A stretch of DNA of 51,579 nt, from the NCBI GenBank assembly GCA_964414425.1, contig CAYPWL010000027.1, positions 1 through 51,579 of the forward strand. The letters are read 5' to 3'. The notes under the pieces were generated by a model. It had not been told where the DNA came from. It saw nothing but the letters and a program-made list of their open reading frames with translations, and made no database searches. Positions 42,880-51,216 of the stretch are shown piece by piece. The stretch is from GYS-P2D sp964414425. Lineage in GTDB: Bacteria > Bacteroidota > Bacteroidia > Chitinophagales > Saprospiraceae. Positions within the stretch are counted from its first letter, which is position 1. Each line of letters opens with the position of its first letter. A program made the translations under genes and the position numbers.

Positions 42880-43872
42880 ATGACCATCCTTACTATCATC
42901 GTTTTATTGGGCATCTTACTTATGGGGGCTCATCTCTATATCAGGAGGACTCCCGCAGGTATGGTTGAGTTCCGGTCAGGACTCGTATTAAAGTTCTTAC
43001 CGAGCCTTGACCATATGGAGCCAATCGACCTCAGAGCATCTCTCGAAAAATTTGCTGCAAAAAATGCACATAAGGTTAAGGTGCCCATCAAAGAGGTAAA
43101 AGACCTGACTATCTCCACCCGACATGGTGATATCAAAGGCAGACTCTATAATGATGCCCATCAAGCTATGGATAGATGTATCGTATTCTACCACGGTGGT
43201 GGCTTTTGTATCGGCAGTATCGACACCCACAATGAACAAGCCCGCAGAGTAGCTAAAGCAACTGGACTGCCGCTCCTATCCGTTGATTACTCGCTCTCCC
43301 CAGAGGCTAAGTTCCCTCACGCCGTAGATGAGTGTATCGACACCGTACTATGGGCCAAAGATCAGTTATCCGCACTTGGTATTAATAAACCGCAGTACAT
43401 CCCGATGGGAGATAGCGCCGGCGGTAATCTCGCCATCGTAGTTGCTAATGAGTTGATCAAGATGGGACACAGAGATCTCATTACTCAGGTGGTGCCTATC
43501 TACCCTGTCACCGATAGCACTAAAGAATACGAATCTAACAAGCTCTACGGCGAGGGCTATTACCTTACCTCCAAGGCCATGGCCAACTTCATGAGAGACT
43601 ACATGAGTAGTCCTGAGGATATCAATGATGTAAGGGCCAGCCCAATCCTCGAAACAGATTTATCACAGTTTCCTCCATCCTTTATCCTAACCGCAGGATT
43701 TGATCCGCTACGAGATCAAGGAGAGGCATTTGCCGAAAAACTAAAAGCTGCGGGTTGCGACGTCAAGCTTAAGAGATATGATAATGCCTTGCACGCCTTT
43801 TTTGGTTTAAAAGATTTTGGCAAGAAAGGACTTGATGCTGTCGATGATGTAGCGAAGTTTTTGGTGGGTTAG
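42880..43872 (+). CDS. Alpha/beta hydrolase, hormone-sensitive lipase family
   Basis: The 330-aa product has a single N-terminal membrane segment (~1-22) and an HSL-type fold. It shows oxyanion motif HGGG (in FYHGGGFCIGS), nucleophile GDSAGG, the acid in GFDPLRDQGEAF and the His in ALHAFFGL. It is an esterase or lipase for short acyl esters. Its TAG stop shares bases with the convergent phosphatase gene's stop (TTAG). It is partnered with the thioesterase upstream. Confidence 0.9.
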   Translation: MTILTIIVLLGILLMGAHLYIRRTPAGMVEFRSGLVLKFLPSLDHMEPIDLRASLEKFAAKNAHKVKVPIKEVKDLTISTRHGDIKGRLYNDAHQAMDRCIVFYHGGGFCIGSIDTHNEQARRVAKATGLPLLSVDYSLSPEAKFPHAVDECIDTVLWAKDQLSALGINKPQYIPMGDSAGGNLAIVVANELIKMGHRDLITQVVPIYPVTDSTKEYESNKLYGEGYYLTSKAMANFMRDYMSSPEDINDVRASPILETDLSQFPPSFILTAGFDPLRDQGEAFAEKLKAAGCDVKLKRYDNALHAFFGLKDFGKKGLDAVDDVAKFLVG

Positions 43873-44987
43873 TTCAACCTCGTCCGTCGTCCCCATATGT
43901 CGGCTCGATAGATCTTTTTATTCTCGACGATGAGCATTTCACCTTTCTTACCCAGCTTGATGCTGGCGTCGATGAAGATAATCTTATTGCCATGTATGGA
44001 GACAATTTCAGGAACAGAGCTATGCCCAACTATGATGCGTTTAGCGTCTATTTTTTCGAGGAGCTGATCAGTTCTCTTCCGATCAAATTCACCTTTGTAA
44101 GCATAGCCTCTATACCAGAGCGGACTATAGGCATTCTTTAGGAAGTTAGCGATTTCGTCATTAGGATCAGCATCTACGGGTTCGTTGAGGACATATTGAT
44201 AGTAGAACTTGTTAATGCTATCTATAGGCATATGATCAAGGAGTTCTTCGCTGATTCCTCCATGAACAAACGCCATATCATTGATCTTGACATACACGGG
44301 TTTAGAACGTATCCAATCTCCCAAATAAGAGCTATCCCCAAATAGCTCACCGTAAGGCATCCGAAATCTCGAGCTGGTATATCTGTATTTCTTGTGGATG
44401 TATCGGACATCAGAATTCAGCACCATCCACTCGTGATTACCGATGAGCGTATGCACCTTACCGCCTTTGCGAGAAGCTTGCTGTTCTAATCTGATCAGAA
44501 ACCAAACAATGTTGATAACCCGATCTCCTCGGTCAAAAATATCTCCAGTTATCACGAGATGTCCATCATCATATGCCCAGTTACCGTTTTCGTCGACAAT
44601 GTGATTTTCAGTGAGGAGACGGAGCATGATATCGTACTGACCGTGGATATCACTGATAGCCGCTACCTTGGATACACCATCATACGCTACTCTGTGATCT
44701 AAGACAACGTCGAGGTTAGATAGCATTTTATAGTAACCGATATCTCGACCCTCTATACTTGGCGCTTCTTGAGAACGGCCCACAGGGATCAGACGATCTG
44801 CGATATAAGATCTCTTAATTAACTTACCCTCCTCTATCCAGCAGATATCAGTGCTATCACCCTGTTGAAAGATGTATGGTCCATCATTATAATTGTAATA
44901 GTCATTTTGAGCCTGTAGGGCATCGATTGACAGAACTCCTATGAAAGAGGATATAAGAAGAATCTGGTATCTCAAAAATGCTGTCAT
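43869..44987 (-). CDS. Exported calcineurin-like metallophosphoesterase
   Basis: The 372-aa product has a signal peptide (to LQAQ, ~27) and a full set of Ser/Thr-phosphatase-type metal motifs: SDIHGQYD, GDIFDRGD, GNHEW, FVHGG and VGHSSV. An insertion-free core suggests a PPP-family relative acting in the periplasm. Substrate unknown. It is convergent with the hydrolase gene. Confidence 0.87.
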   Translation of the reverse strand: MTAFLRYQILLISSFIGVLSIDALQAQNDYYNYNDGPYIFQQGDSTDICWIEEGKLIKRSYIADRLIPVGRSQEAPSIEGRDIGYYKMLSNLDVVLDHRVAYDGVSKVAAISDIHGQYDIMLRLLTENHIVDENGNWAYDDGHLVITGDIFDRGDRVINIVWFLIRLEQQASRKGGKVHTLIGNHEWMVLNSDVRYIHKKYRYTSSRFRMPYGELFGDSSYLGDWIRSKPVYVKINDMAFVHGGISEELLDHMPIDSINKFYYQYVLNEPVDADPNDEIANFLKNAYSPLWYRGYAYKGEFDRKRTDQLLEKIDAKRIIVGHSSVPEIVSIHGNKIIFIDASIKLGKKGEMLIVENKKIYRADIWGRRTRLN

Positions 44988-45187
44988 GCGCTGGATCGAA
45001 GTCGTACGAAATTAAGCTTAGTAAGCTAAACATCTCGTCCTATAATCAAAAAGACTGCCAGATGTCCGTCGTACAAGGAGGTGTGAGTCATTTCCTCCTG
45101 TAAATAGAGCATGAACCCTACTGTAATCGTCAAAACAAGACTTACTTTCACGGGTTATTATAATATTCAAATAAAAGTTATCCTTAC

Positions 45188-48022
45188 TTGAGTAAAATTG
45201 ATCCAAAAGGTGCCCTCCAAAAAGAGATTCACATCAAAGGGGCTCGCACCAACAATCTCAAAAATGTAGAGCTCAAGCTGCCTAAAAACAAGCTTATCGT
45301 CGTAACAGGTGTGTCTGGCTCAGGCAAGTCATCACTGATCATGGATACGCTATATGCCGAGGGGCAACGGAGATATGTGGAGTCCATGTCCTCCTATGCA
45401 CGGCAGTTCTTAGGTAGGATGAAAAAACCCGATGTCGACTATATCAAAGGAATCTCTCCAGCGATAGCCATCGAACAAAAAGTCAGTAGCAGCAATGCAC
45501 GATCTACAGTGGGATCACTTACTGAGATCTATGACTATCTCAGACTTTTATTTGCCAGAGCAGGAATAACCATATCGCCAGTCTCAGGTGAGCTCGTCAA
45601 AAAGCATCAGGTATCTGACGTCATCAACCAACTACAGCAGTATGACGAGGGCACCAAGGTGCAACTATTAGCGGCACTGATCCCATATGATCATGAACGT
45701 AACTCCCAGAAAGAACTCGAATTACTCTTACAAAAGGGATATACCCGAGTACGTTACAAAGGGGAGCTCTCCGGTATAGAGGACTTTATCGAGGCGAATA
45801 CTAAGCTCCTCAAAAAGCCTATCGGTGATATCGCTCAGGATATAGTCATCTTGATAGACAGATTCGTCATCAATGAAGACGAAGAGAACCTCAAGCGAAT
45901 TGCCGATAGTGTTAATACTGCTTTTTATGAAGGACAAGGCGAGTGCATACTTGACATCATCGGAGCAGAGGAAGTAAGGTTCAATAACAAATTTGAACTG
46001 GACGGCATCGTATTTTTAGAGCCTTCGCCACAGCTATTCAACTATAATAATCCCTATGGGGCTTGTAAAAAATGCGAGGGCTATGGCCAGATACTCGGCA
46101 TCGATCCTAACAAGGTCATCCCCGATAAGATGAAGTCCGTCTATGAGGGGGCCATAGCCTGCTGGAAAGGCGAGAAACTTGGTCTGTGGCTGGATCGATT
46201 GATCTATAATGCAGATAAGTCTGGTATCCCAATCCATGAGCCCTATGATCAGCTTACAGCAGAGCAGCAAGAGGTACTTTGGACGGGCAATGAGTATTTT
46301 GATGGGATCAATACATTCTTTGAAGAACTTCAGGAGCAGAGCTATAAGATCCAGAATCGTGTGATGATGGCTCGATACCGTGGGAGGACGACCTGTACAG
46401 TCTGTAATGGCGGGAGACTCAGAATAGAATCCAGCTATGTAAAAATCCATGGTAAGTCCATCAGCGACCTGATCCATATAGCCATAAAAGATCTCAAGCA
46501 CTACTTTGACACGATCGAACTGAATGACTACCAAAAGGCGGTCGCTAAGCGTATACTCATCGAGATAAACACCCGCCTCCGAGTTATGTCCGAAATAGGA
46601 TTAGGCTACCTAACCTTAGACCGTCAGGCGTCAACCCTGAGCGGTGGTGAGAGCCAGCGAATCAGCCTAACCCGCACGCTGGGCAGTAACTTGACGAGTT
46701 CACTGTATATCCTTGATGAACCTAGTATTGGCCTCCATCCTAAAGACACAGCGAAGCTGGTACAAGTACTCAAGAAACTTAGAGACCTTGGCAACACCGT
46801 AGTGGTCGTGGAGCATGAAGAAGAAGTCATCAAGAGTGCTGATCACCTTGTAGATGTAGGCCCTAAGGCGGGGCTCTTCGGTGGAGAAATCGTCTATGAG
46901 GGTGATCCAGAGCGAATCTCAGAAGCCACAAAGAGCATGACTACACAGTACCTCTCAGGAGCTAAGCTCGTGCAACTACCCAAGATCAATCGCAAGTCAA
47001 CTAATAGCATCACCTTCCACAATGCTCGGCAGCACAACCTCAATGGCGTAGATGTCACGATCCCACTCAACGGCTTAACAGTAATCACAGGGGTATCTGG
47101 TTCGGGCAAAACATCACTGGTAAAGCATATCATCTACCCTGCCCTACTCAAGGAGCTTAACATCAGCCACCCAAGTAAAATAGGAAGCTATGAGCGCCTA
47201 TCGGGTGATGTCAAAGTATTAGGGGGTATCGAGTTTATCAATCAAAATCCAATAGGCAGATCATCCCGCTCCAATCCAGTGACCTATGTCAAAGCTTATG
47301 ATGAAATCCGTAAGCTGATGGTGAGCCAGCAGCTCGCCAAAGTGCGTGGATATAAGCCCAAGCACTTCTCCTTTAATACGGAAGGTGGCCGCTGTGAGAA
47401 TTGTAAAGGCGATGGTCAGATCACTATCGAGATGCAATTCCTTGCAGATGTACAACTGATCTGTGAGGACTGTAAGGGTAAGAGGTTTAAGCCAGAGATA
47501 CTCGATGTGAAGTATGAGGGCAAGAACATCTATGAGGTGCTGTCTATGAGCATCTCGGAGGCCATAGAATTCTTCGCCAAAGAAACTAAAATCGTCAAGA
47601 AGCTCAAGCCTCTCGAGGATGTTGGCCTCGGGTATGTAAAACTGGGTCAGGCATCAAGCACACTGTCTGGTGGCGAAGCACAACGTGTCAAGCTGGCCTC
47701 ATTCTTAGTGAAAGAAGGTAGCCTGGACCATCAGTTATTCATCTTTGATGAACCTACGACCGGCCTTCATTTTGATGATATTAATAAGCTGCTTACAGCA
47801 TTTAGAGCGCTCGTCGAGCAAGGACATACCGTACTGATTGTAGAGCATAATCTTGATGTCATCAAAAGTGCTGATTGGATCATTGACCTCGGCCCAGGCG
47901 GTGGTGATGAGGGAGGTAACCTGGTCTATCAGGGAAATATCGGCGGGATACTAAAAGTGAAGGAATCATATACGGGACAGTTTCTAAAAGAAAAGCTCGA
48001 TTGGGAGCAGCAGTTTATCTAA
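45188..48022 (+). CDS. uvrA: Excinuclease ABC subunit A
   Basis: The start is a TTG at 45188, giving MSKIDPKGALQKEIHIKGARTNNLKNV; no nearby ATG gives a full N-terminus. The 944-aa product has two ABC modules (Walker A GVSGSGKSSLIMD and GVSGSGKTSLVK), signatures LSGGESQRISL and LSGGEAQRVKL, and Walker B LYILDEPSIGLHP and LFIFDEPTTGLH. Zinc-finger cysteine pairs are in GACKKCEGYG, CTVCNGG, CENCKGDGQ and CEDCKGKRF. It finds lesions in nucleotide excision repair with UvrB. Confidence 0.96.
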   Translation: MSKIDPKGALQKEIHIKGARTNNLKNVELKLPKNKLIVVTGVSGSGKSSLIMDTLYAEGQRRYVESMSSYARQFLGRMKKPDVDYIKGISPAIAIEQKVSSSNARSTVGSLTEIYDYLRLLFARAGITISPVSGELVKKHQVSDVINQLQQYDEGTKVQLLAALIPYDHERNSQKELELLLQKGYTRVRYKGELSGIEDFIEANTKLLKKPIGDIAQDIVILIDRFVINEDEENLKRIADSVNTAFYEGQGECILDIIGAEEVRFNNKFELDGIVFLEPSPQLFNYNNPYGACKKCEGYGQILGIDPNKVIPDKMKSVYEGAIACWKGEKLGLWLDRLIYNADKSGIPIHEPYDQLTAEQQEVLWTGNEYFDGINTFFEELQEQSYKIQNRVMMARYRGRTTCTVCNGGRLRIESSYVKIHGKSISDLIHIAIKDLKHYFDTIELNDYQKAVAKRILIEINTRLRVMSEIGLGYLTLDRQASTLSGGESQRISLTRTLGSNLTSSLYILDEPSIGLHPKDTAKLVQVLKKLRDLGNTVVVVEHEEEVIKSADHLVDVGPKAGLFGGEIVYEGDPERISEATKSMTTQYLSGAKLVQLPKINRKSTNSITFHNARQHNLNGVDVTIPLNGLTVITGVSGSGKTSLVKHIIYPALLKELNISHPSKIGSYERLSGDVKVLGGIEFINQNPIGRSSRSNPVTYVKAYDEIRKLMVSQQLAKVRGYKPKHFSFNTEGGRCENCKGDGQITIEMQFLADVQLICEDCKGKRFKPEILDVKYEGKNIYEVLSMSISEAIEFFAKETKIVKKLKPLEDVGLGYVKLGQASSTLSGGEAQRVKLASFLVKEGSLDHQLFIFDEPTTGLHFDDINKLLTAFRALVEQGHTVLIVEHNLDVIKSADWIIDLGPGGGDEGGNLVYQGNIGGILKVKESYTGQFLKEKLDWEQQFI

Positions 48023-48062
48023 AGTCACGGGTCTTAATATCTTAGCTAGACAAAACGAAATT

Positions 48063-48392
48063 ATGGACGTGTTACAAGGAGATGTGTTAAAGTGGATCAT
48101 CATGATCATCGTAGGAGCAATCGCAGGAACTTTAGCAGCTCGAATCATCAAAGGGCAGACTTATGGATTTGTCGTTAACTCTATGCTCGGTATTGCAGGG
48201 GCAGTAGTTGGTGGATTCTTATTCGATAAGCTAAATATCAATGCAGGGTCAGGTATCGTAAAAGTTGTAGAGAACCAGTTTGGTGTGGTTCTCCCTGAAA
48301 ATATCATCGGTATGATGGTGTCGGCGACGGTTGGATCGATTCTCATTTTATGGGTTACTCAGATGGTAGGGATCGGAAAGAAACGGGGTTAA
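48063..48392 (+). CDS. GlsB/YeaQ/YmgE-family small membrane protein
   Basis: The 109-aa product has three to four short hydrophobic helices (WIIMIIVGAIAGTLAARIIKGQ, MLGIAGAVVGGFLFDKL, IGMMVSATVGSILILWV). The GLY-rich family pattern is typical of transglycosylase-associated proteins, named for location and not enzymology. It is a stress-induced inner-membrane protein. It lies 40 bases after uvrA and 18 before the HAD gene. Confidence 0.85.
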   Translation: MDVLQGDVLKWIIMIIVGAIAGTLAARIIKGQTYGFVVNSMLGIAGAVVGGFLFDKLNINAGSGIVKVVENQFGVVLPENIIGMMVSATVGSILILWVTQMVGIGKKRG

Positions 48393-48410
48393 ACAACTAT
48401 CCACTACGCC

Positions 48411-49109
48411 TTGACCAAAACTCTTATCATATTTGATATCGACGGAACTCTTGTGACTTCTGATTCTCGGGATAGCAAGGCGTTCGCCGAAAGCTATCAG
48501 GAGTATTTTGACAAAGATTTCTATTCTATAGACTGGCGCAAGTATGAGCATGTTACTGACCATACAATCTTTCATAGTGTGTATCGAGATCATTTTGGAC
48601 ATCCATGTTCAGTGGAGGACATGCATGGGTTTCAAGATCACTATATCAATAAACTAACCACAAATCGCCAAGAGAATCCTGATCACTATCGTGAGATCGC
48701 AGGCTCCAGAGCTATATTGGATGCCTTGCATACTGATGAGCGATATATCCTCGGCATAGGCACTGGCGGCTGGAAGAGACCCCAACTCATCAAGTTAGCA
48801 CATGTCGGCATATCGGTTGATTACATCTATGACAGTTACGCCGATGACAAGCCCACCAGGGAGGATATCCTACAAGAGTCTATCGACCTTGCTCGGCAGG
48901 ACCACAAGGTCACACAAACGATCTATCTCGGTGACGCCATCTGGGATCTACATACCACTCGCAATATGGACATCCCGCTTATTGGCGTCAGACATAACGG
49001 CGATCATGAGTTTTTCATAGATAAGGGTATCAAGAATGTGATCACAGACTACCAAGATGTAGCGGGCTTTATGCGGATGGTAGAGCTGATCGCTGAGAGA
49101 ACAACCTAA
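48411..49109 (+). CDS. HAD-superfamily hydrolase
   Basis: The start appears to be the TTG at 48411 (MTKTLIIFDIDGTLV), since that places the first HAD motif DIDGT (D9, D11) in its usual position. The 232-aa product has the helical cap domain, motif II in GIGTGGWKRPQLIKLA and motifs III/IV in the IYLGDAIWDL stretch. It is a phosphatase or phosphonatase-like enzyme for a small phosphate ester. Confidence 0.85.
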   Translation: MTKTLIIFDIDGTLVTSDSRDSKAFAESYQEYFDKDFYSIDWRKYEHVTDHTIFHSVYRDHFGHPCSVEDMHGFQDHYINKLTTNRQENPDHYREIAGSRAILDALHTDERYILGIGTGGWKRPQLIKLAHVGISVDYIYDSYADDKPTREDILQESIDLARQDHKVTQTIYLGDAIWDLHTTRNMDIPLIGVRHNGDHEFFIDKGIKNVITDYQDVAGFMRMVELIAERTT

Positions 49110-49260
49110 CACTTGGACGCCCTCTCTGCGCATTCTTTGCGGCTTGCTCGCTAAGGCGCTGAGCTTCATTGATTGACTCTGCGTTCTTTACGGCTCTGCG
49201 TGACAACAACCTCGTAAAAATGTTAAGGCAAGTGTTGATCATCTCTTACTATGATCAGCG
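49110..49260. repeat. Degenerate CTCTGCG/TTTGCGG repeat tract
   Basis: Two related copies of a TCTGCGYATTCTTTRCGGCT-like unit occur (near 49125 and 49183), with GCTCGCTAAGGCGCTGAG between them. These resemble widespread TTTGCG-type intergenic repeats. No gene. Confidence 0.5.
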
Positions 49261-49321
49261 TGATGAATGACCCTATTTCGTCTCAAAAACTATTTAGAAA
49301 TCTCCTTGCACTCGATATGAA
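49261..49321 (+). repeat. Direct repeat copy 1 flanking the GIY-YIG gene
   Basis: TGATGAATGACC, then a TTTCGTCT segment, then ACTATTTAGAAATCTCCTTG and CACTCGATATGAA. It is nearly identical to 49836-49895, with a few substitutions and one single-base indel. Confidence 0.8.
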
Positions 49322-49343
49322 AAAGGTTTTTTTTCATATCGAG
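49311..49343. repeat. Perfect hairpin inside repeat copy 1
   Basis: CTCGATATGAAAAA (49311-49324) pairs perfectly with TTTTTCATATCGAG (49330-49343). A related arm with the CGACTGAG end recurs near 49739-49763, on the other side of the GIY-YIG gene. Confidence 0.8.
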
Positions 49344-49386
49344 GAAGGAACGACTGAGATATCTAATTACTTATTACTCATACTCC

Positions 49387-49695
49387 TCATTGGTCAAAAA
49401 CAAAATTCTTGTTTAGGCTATGCCACTTAGGATTTGATAGATTGATCAGTTCATCCTTCTTCTTTCGAGACCATCCTTTGAGTTCTTTTTCTCGGGCTAT
49501 CGCATTCTTAACATACTGGTGTACCTCATAATAGACAAGAATATAACAGTAGTACCTGCCCGCGAATGTCTTCGGTTGACCCTTATTCTCCTGGTGTTGT
49601 ACCAACCTCTGACTGAGATTATTTGTGAAACCAACATATAGCGTGGTCTTCCTTGGATTAGTAAGAATGTAGACGTAAAACGTATAGTCTCGCAT
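49387..49695 (-). CDS. Solo GIY-YIG nuclease domain protein
   Basis: The preferred start at 49695 (MRDYTFYVYILTN) places the GIY-YIG core at the N-terminus, as in small UPF0213-type proteins; the ATG at 49728 adds eleven residues. The 102-aa product shows YVYILTN, TLYVGFTNNLSQRLVQHQ (the GIY-YIG beta-helix core with conserved Arg), and the later catalytic-type Glu in AIAREKELKGW. The frame is intact. The gene lies between two ~60-bp direct repeats with hairpin arms, which suggests a homing-type or small mobile unit rather than a housekeeping nuclease. Confidence 0.85.
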   Translation of the reverse strand: MRDYTFYVYILTNPRKTTLYVGFTNNLSQRLVQHQENKGQPKTFAGRYYCYILVYYEVHQYVKNAIAREKELKGWSRKKKDELINLSNPKWHSLNKNFVFDQ

Positions 49696-49835
49696 GACGA
49701 ATCTAAATGACTTGTAAAAGATAGTCATTTATGCTTTTTTCATGACGAAGGATGAACGACTGAGCCCGCCTGCCAGCGAGGTAATTAGGCAAACCCCCAT
49801 TGTCTGAGTCACTTAGGCCTAATGACAGATCGGCA

Positions 49836-49895
49836 TGATGAATGTCCAATTTCGTCTTATCGACTATTTAGAAATCTCCTTGCACTCAATTTGAA
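49836..49895 (+). repeat. Direct repeat copy 2 flanking the GIY-YIG gene
   Basis: Matches 49261-49321 in the same orientation (TGATGAATGTCC ... ACTATTTAGAAATCTCCTTG ... CACTCAATTTGAA). The copy runs on into the assembly gap flank and the end of the next gene. Confidence 0.8.
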
Positions 49896-49917
49896 TAAAA
49901 AGTCAATCCTTCTCTCC

Positions 49918-50017
49918 NNNNNNNNNNNNNNNNNNNNNNNNNNNNNNNNNNNNNNNNNNNNNNNNNNNNNNNNNNNNNNNNNNNNNNNNNNNNNNNNNNN
50001 NNNNNNNNNNNNNNNNN
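49918..50017. other. Assembly gap (100 N) with identical 55-nt flanks
   Basis: Bases 49863-49917 and 50018-50072 are identical (55 nt, from ACTATTTAGAAATCTCC to CCTTCTCTCC). This is typical of two contigs overlapping by a k-mer length that were scaffolded without merging, so the gap is probably not real sequence. Confidence 0.9.
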
Positions 50018-50057
50018 ACTATTTAGAAATCTCCTTGCACTCAATTTGAATAAAAAG

Positions 50058-51038
50058 TCAATCCTTCTCTCCTTCTTCCCCCATCTCAGCCCATATCTCC
50101 AGATGCTCTTCTATGTCAAAGGTGAAGTCCCAGTTGTCGGCATAGGCTTGCAGAGGCCCCAAGCCAACCGTGGATCGGATACTATCAATCTTATATGGAT
50201 TTACCATAGGAGAAAAGTAATAGTTACCCGTTTCTTTATTTCTTGCCAACTGACTGCCATAGATCTGCTTCTTGCCTAAGCCCAGATTTACCCGATCGAT
50301 TAGTAAGGCAATAGAGGACCATCTGACCTCATCAGCATCGGCTGCCTCCTTCATCATATCTATATACTTTACCTGAGTCTCCAGTGGTGCATGCTGGATG
50401 ACCAAGAATGCGGTAGAAGCATGTCGATCACCAACTAAAGATCGCCCTGGGTAGCCCCCTTGTTCTGCGATCACCTCTTCTATCCTTAACGTGTTGAGAG
50501 AGTCCCAATGGTTTTGCTTATCCCACAATGCGGCCATCTGTGGAGAGTCCCAACCATAGGTATCTGACGTGTCTCGCATCAGGCGACGCCATTTCTGATC
50601 ATAGACCGCAATTGTGTCAAATTCAGACATGAGTTCCAGATCGACTCCAGCATCTTCAGCGGCTGCTTCGAACCGTTTAGTCACCATCTTTTCAAAATCT
50701 CCTCCTCTCAAATAATCAAACTCTGGATGAGTATCAAAAACATTTTTAGCGCCGCCCCAACTATTATCAAATGCTTTTGACATCCATTTATCTCGTAAGA
50801 CCTCATCGCCATTACTAAATGCACATGCTGCCCCACGCATAAGACTCAGAAAGCTGGTTTGCTTGATCTCAAATGCGGTCTGATAATAGATCACACATGA
50901 ATCGTATTCTGCCTCATTCAGCTTGGACTCACCAGCCTTTACATTATCAATGTAATCTGGATCTTGTGAGCTAAAGGATTGCCCAATTAGTGATATAGAG
51001 AACAAGAAGATTGAGAAGGATAAAATATAGTTTTTCAT
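50058..51038 (-). CDS. Exported DUF6624-type protein
   Basis: The 326-aa product has a signal peptide (MKNYILSFSIFLFSISLIGQ) and a tetratricopeptide-like helical region (~30-110, EAEYDSCVIYYQTAFEIK...). The C-terminal domain has the pattern of DUF6624: QKWRRLMRDTS, NTLRIEEVIAEQGGYPGRSLVG, AFLVIQHAPLETQVKYIDMM, ALLIDRVNLGLGKKQIYGSQ. Function unknown. Its stop codon lies within the duplicated 55-nt flank of the gap. Confidence 0.75.
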   Translation of the reverse strand: MKNYILSFSIFLFSISLIGQSFSSQDPDYIDNVKAGESKLNEAEYDSCVIYYQTAFEIKQTSFLSLMRGAACAFSNGDEVLRDKWMSKAFDNSWGGAKNVFDTHPEFDYLRGGDFEKMVTKRFEAAAEDAGVDLELMSEFDTIAVYDQKWRRLMRDTSDTYGWDSPQMAALWDKQNHWDSLNTLRIEEVIAEQGGYPGRSLVGDRHASTAFLVIQHAPLETQVKYIDMMKEAADADEVRWSSIALLIDRVNLGLGKKQIYGSQLARNKETGNYYFSPMVNPYKIDSIRSTVGLGPLQAYADNWDFTFDIEEHLEIWAEMGEEGEKD

Positions 51039-51216
51039 GTGTTTTTAGTTAGTGCTTCTAATAAAGATATTATCATTTCGCCGAATAGTGCACCTTAGAA
51101 ATTTATCAAATCATTAACGAAATGGGCCACCAATTCCTCGAAGTCTGCGTTCTAAAAAAGGTCTCCCATATTCAACTATAGAAGACCTTCTATTCTAAAA
51201 AGAAGTAATAATGCTA

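Noticed and set aside
46034..46534. 166-codon antisense frame within uvrA
   Set aside because: Shadow of the conserved uvrA coding sequence; no motif of its own.
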